Of a stretch of DNA of 17,260 nt, positions 16,055-17,260 are shown piece after piece. The translations under genes and the position numbers were made by a program. How positions within the stretch are numbered: position 1 is the stretch's first letter; the number at the start of each line of letters is the position of its first letter. The notes under the pieces are model-generated. The model ran no database searches and was not told the DNA's origin. It worked only from the letters and a program-made list of their open reading frames with translations. This DNA is from Desulfobulbaceae bacterium (lineage in GTDB: Bacteria > Desulfobacterota > Desulfobulbia > Desulfobulbales > Desulfobulbaceae), in the NCBI GenBank assembly GCA_011322715.1, contig DRLX01000332.1, positions 1-17,260 of the forward strand, given 5' to 3'.

Positions 16055-16079
16055 TGTGCGAAAGATTTTTGACACTACC
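16055..16079. repeat. Right terminal inverted repeat of the IS256 relic
   Basis: TGTGCGAAA then GATTTTTGACACTACC forms a 25-bp end typical of IS256-family elements. It carries an outward-pointing TTGACA (16069-16074), 31 bases before the next gene. A -10 at the proper distance is poor (GAGATT at 16092-16097), so a hybrid promoter for the DUF1016 gene is possible but weak. Confidence 0.65.
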
Positions 16080-16105
16080 AAACTGTTGAAAGAGATTGAG
16101 ACACA

Positions 16106-17260
16106 ATGAAAAAGAACAATACACGCCAGGAAAAGCAAAGCGAAGACGTGGTCAAGAGCAAGAAAAATGACCGCCGTACTCTTGGCCGTTCCCGACAGGA
16201 TGCGAGTTTTCCAGCCGCGCCCCCGACATCTGAGATGCCGGCTAATTATGGCGAGCTTATACAAGACATCAAGGAGCGTATCTCAAAGGAACGCCTCAGG
16301 GTTGCCATGGCGGCCAATGCCGCCATGGTTCTTCTCTACTGGGATATCGGCCGGGCCATCCTTAAACGGCAGGAAAGGGAAGGTTGGGGCGCCAAAGTGA
16401 TAGACCGGCTCTCGGTAGACCTGCGCCGGGAATTCCCTGATATGAAAGGGCTTTCGCCTCGCAACCTCAAATACATGCGTACTTTTGCCGCCGCCTGGCC
16501 CGACCAGCAAGTTGTGCAGCAGGTTGCTGCACAAATTCCATGGTTCCACAATTGCGTCCTGCTGGATAAAGTCACCAGCCCCGAGGCCCGCCTCTGGTAT
16601 GCCCGCATGGCGCACGAAGAAGGCTGGAGCCGAAATGTATTGGTGCTTCAGATTGAGCGCCGACTCTACGAGCGGCAGGGTAAAGCTGTTACAAACTTTC
16701 AAGATGTATTACCGCCTGCCGTTTCGGATATGGCCGCACAGATATTCAAGGATCCATACTTTTTTGATTTTTTAGGCACGGCTGATACAAGGCGTGAGCG
16801 AGAGATCGAACAGGCACTCATAGACCATATCCAGCGCTTCCTCCTCGAATTTTGCCTTTGTTGGCCGCCAGGTCCATCTCGAATTCGCCAGCGCAGATTA
16901 CTACATCGACATGCTCTTTTATCATCTGAAACTCCGATGTTTTGTTGTTGTGGAGCTCAAGGCTGTACCGTTCGATCCGTCCTTTGTGGGCCGGCTCAAC
17001 ATGTATCTCTCCGCCGTGGACGACCTCCTGCGCCACCCCGATGACAAGCCGACCATCGGCCTTTTGCTCTGCAAGGGCAAGGATCGCATTGTAGTTGAAT
17101 ATGCCCTGCGTGACCTGCGCAAGCCGATTGGTGTGGCTGATTGGGAGACCAAAATCGTAAAGTCCCTGCCCGAGGAGTTCAAAGGCAGTCTTCCCACGGT
17201 GGAAGAGATAGAAGCGGAGCTTGAGGGCAAACTTGAAGGGAATGTGTCAACACGCGAAAA
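16106..17260 (+). pseudogene. DUF1016 (YhcG-like) PD-(D/E)XK protein, frameshifted and cut by window end
   Basis: The first part (16106-16849, 248 residues) is a DUF1016 N-terminal domain: MPANYGELIQDIKERI, AMVLLYWDIGRAIL, LSPRNLKYMRTFAAAWP and IDHIQRFLLE are typical. After E248 the frame shifts. From 16851 a second frame continues the family without a stop to the window edge: FAFVGRQVHLEFA, YYIDMLFYHL with the nuclease Asp (codon 16908-16910), and VVVELK with Glu and Lys (16953-16961). Between them the family normally has about four residues (roughly L-G-x-G), so about 11 bases are missing. The nuclease half is therefore not made in frame unless another start is used. The ATG at 16106 has only a weak ribosome binding site. 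The 3' end lies outside the window. Confidence 0.8.

Larger units (their letters stand above)
15732..16079 (+). mobile_element. Remnant IS256-family element
   Basis: A small relic of an IS256-type (mutator) insertion sequence fills the space after the metallopeptidase. Two transposase pieces survive, followed by a right inverted repeat ending in ACTACC at 16079. The left end is less certain: GGTAGT at 15732-15737 mirrors that terminus, and TTTCGCACA at 15777-15785 mirrors TGTGCGAAA at 16055-16063, but their spacing is 29 bases larger than in the right end. No clean target duplication is seen beside 15732 and 16079 (only AAAC is shared). Confidence 0.7.

Noticed and set aside
16840..16860. Programmed +1 frameshift in the DUF1016 gene
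   Set aside because: About four family residues are also missing at the junction, which a simple slip would not explain; a deletion does.
1..17260. CRISPR array, tRNA, rRNA or replication origin
   Set aside because: No regularly spaced direct repeats and no recognisable tRNA/rRNA or iteron structure were seen on reading the window.

Overview
The window is a single-strand defence island; every supported gene reads on the + strand. Its frame is a type I restriction-modification operon: hsdM (about 1089-2609), hsdS (5685-7025) and hsdR (11804-14989). Other genes sit between these subunits, most with start/stop overlaps or very short gaps. The mixed base composition, the degraded IS256-family element and the SprT/YgjP-type and DUF1016-type neighbours fit a mesophilic or moderately thermophilic Gram-negative bacterium, perhaps Desulfobacterota or Nitrospirota. 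That placement is only an inference from style. No ribosomal or other taxonomic marker is present.

Layout. Positions 1-400 hold no gene I can support. A promoter-like region (407-447) and a perfect 7-bp palindrome (437-457) lead into a short, one-target-recognition-domain HsdS-like gene (446-1075), then hsdM. Directly overlapping the hsdM stop is a three-gene CBASS cassette: an HNH-SAVED effector nuclease (Cap5 type, 2606-3757), a CD-NTase cyclic-oligonucleotide synthase (3761-4900) and an E2-like protein with a C-terminal SEC-C zinc motif (4897-5661). No E1/ThiF or JAB protease gene is present, so this matches the short, E2-only kind of type II CBASS. hsdS follows, then a 1260-residue protein (7025-10807) with an Mrr-like PD-(D/E)XK nuclease domain, a STAND-type P-loop NTPase core and a long helical C-terminal half, reminiscent of Avs proteins. 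After a roughly 290-bp gap come a four-helix-bundle protein with a 'suffix' domain and a repetitive linker (11098-11790), hsdR, and a YgjP/SprT-like zinc metallopeptidase (14989-15714) overlapping the hsdR stop by one base.

The right end is decayed. An IS256-family transposase survives only as a middle and a C-terminal piece joined in frame after a large internal deletion and a Trp-to-stop change. It has a well-preserved right inverted repeat. Next is a DUF1016 (YhcG-like) PD-(D/E)XK gene broken by what looks like an 11-bp deletion; its second half stays open to the window edge.

How the genes may work together: HsdS/HsdM modify and HsdR/HsdM/HsdS cut unmodified DNA. CBASS would act if restriction fails: the CD-NTase makes a cyclic oligonucleotide that switches on the HNH nuclease, with the E2-like protein controlling the synthase. 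The Mrr-STAND protein would be a third, sensor-type nuclease. Co-transcription of these layers is inferred from overlaps and spacing, not shown. The most interesting parts are the CBASS cassette inside the hsd operon, the SEC-C-bearing E2, and the Mrr-STAND protein.
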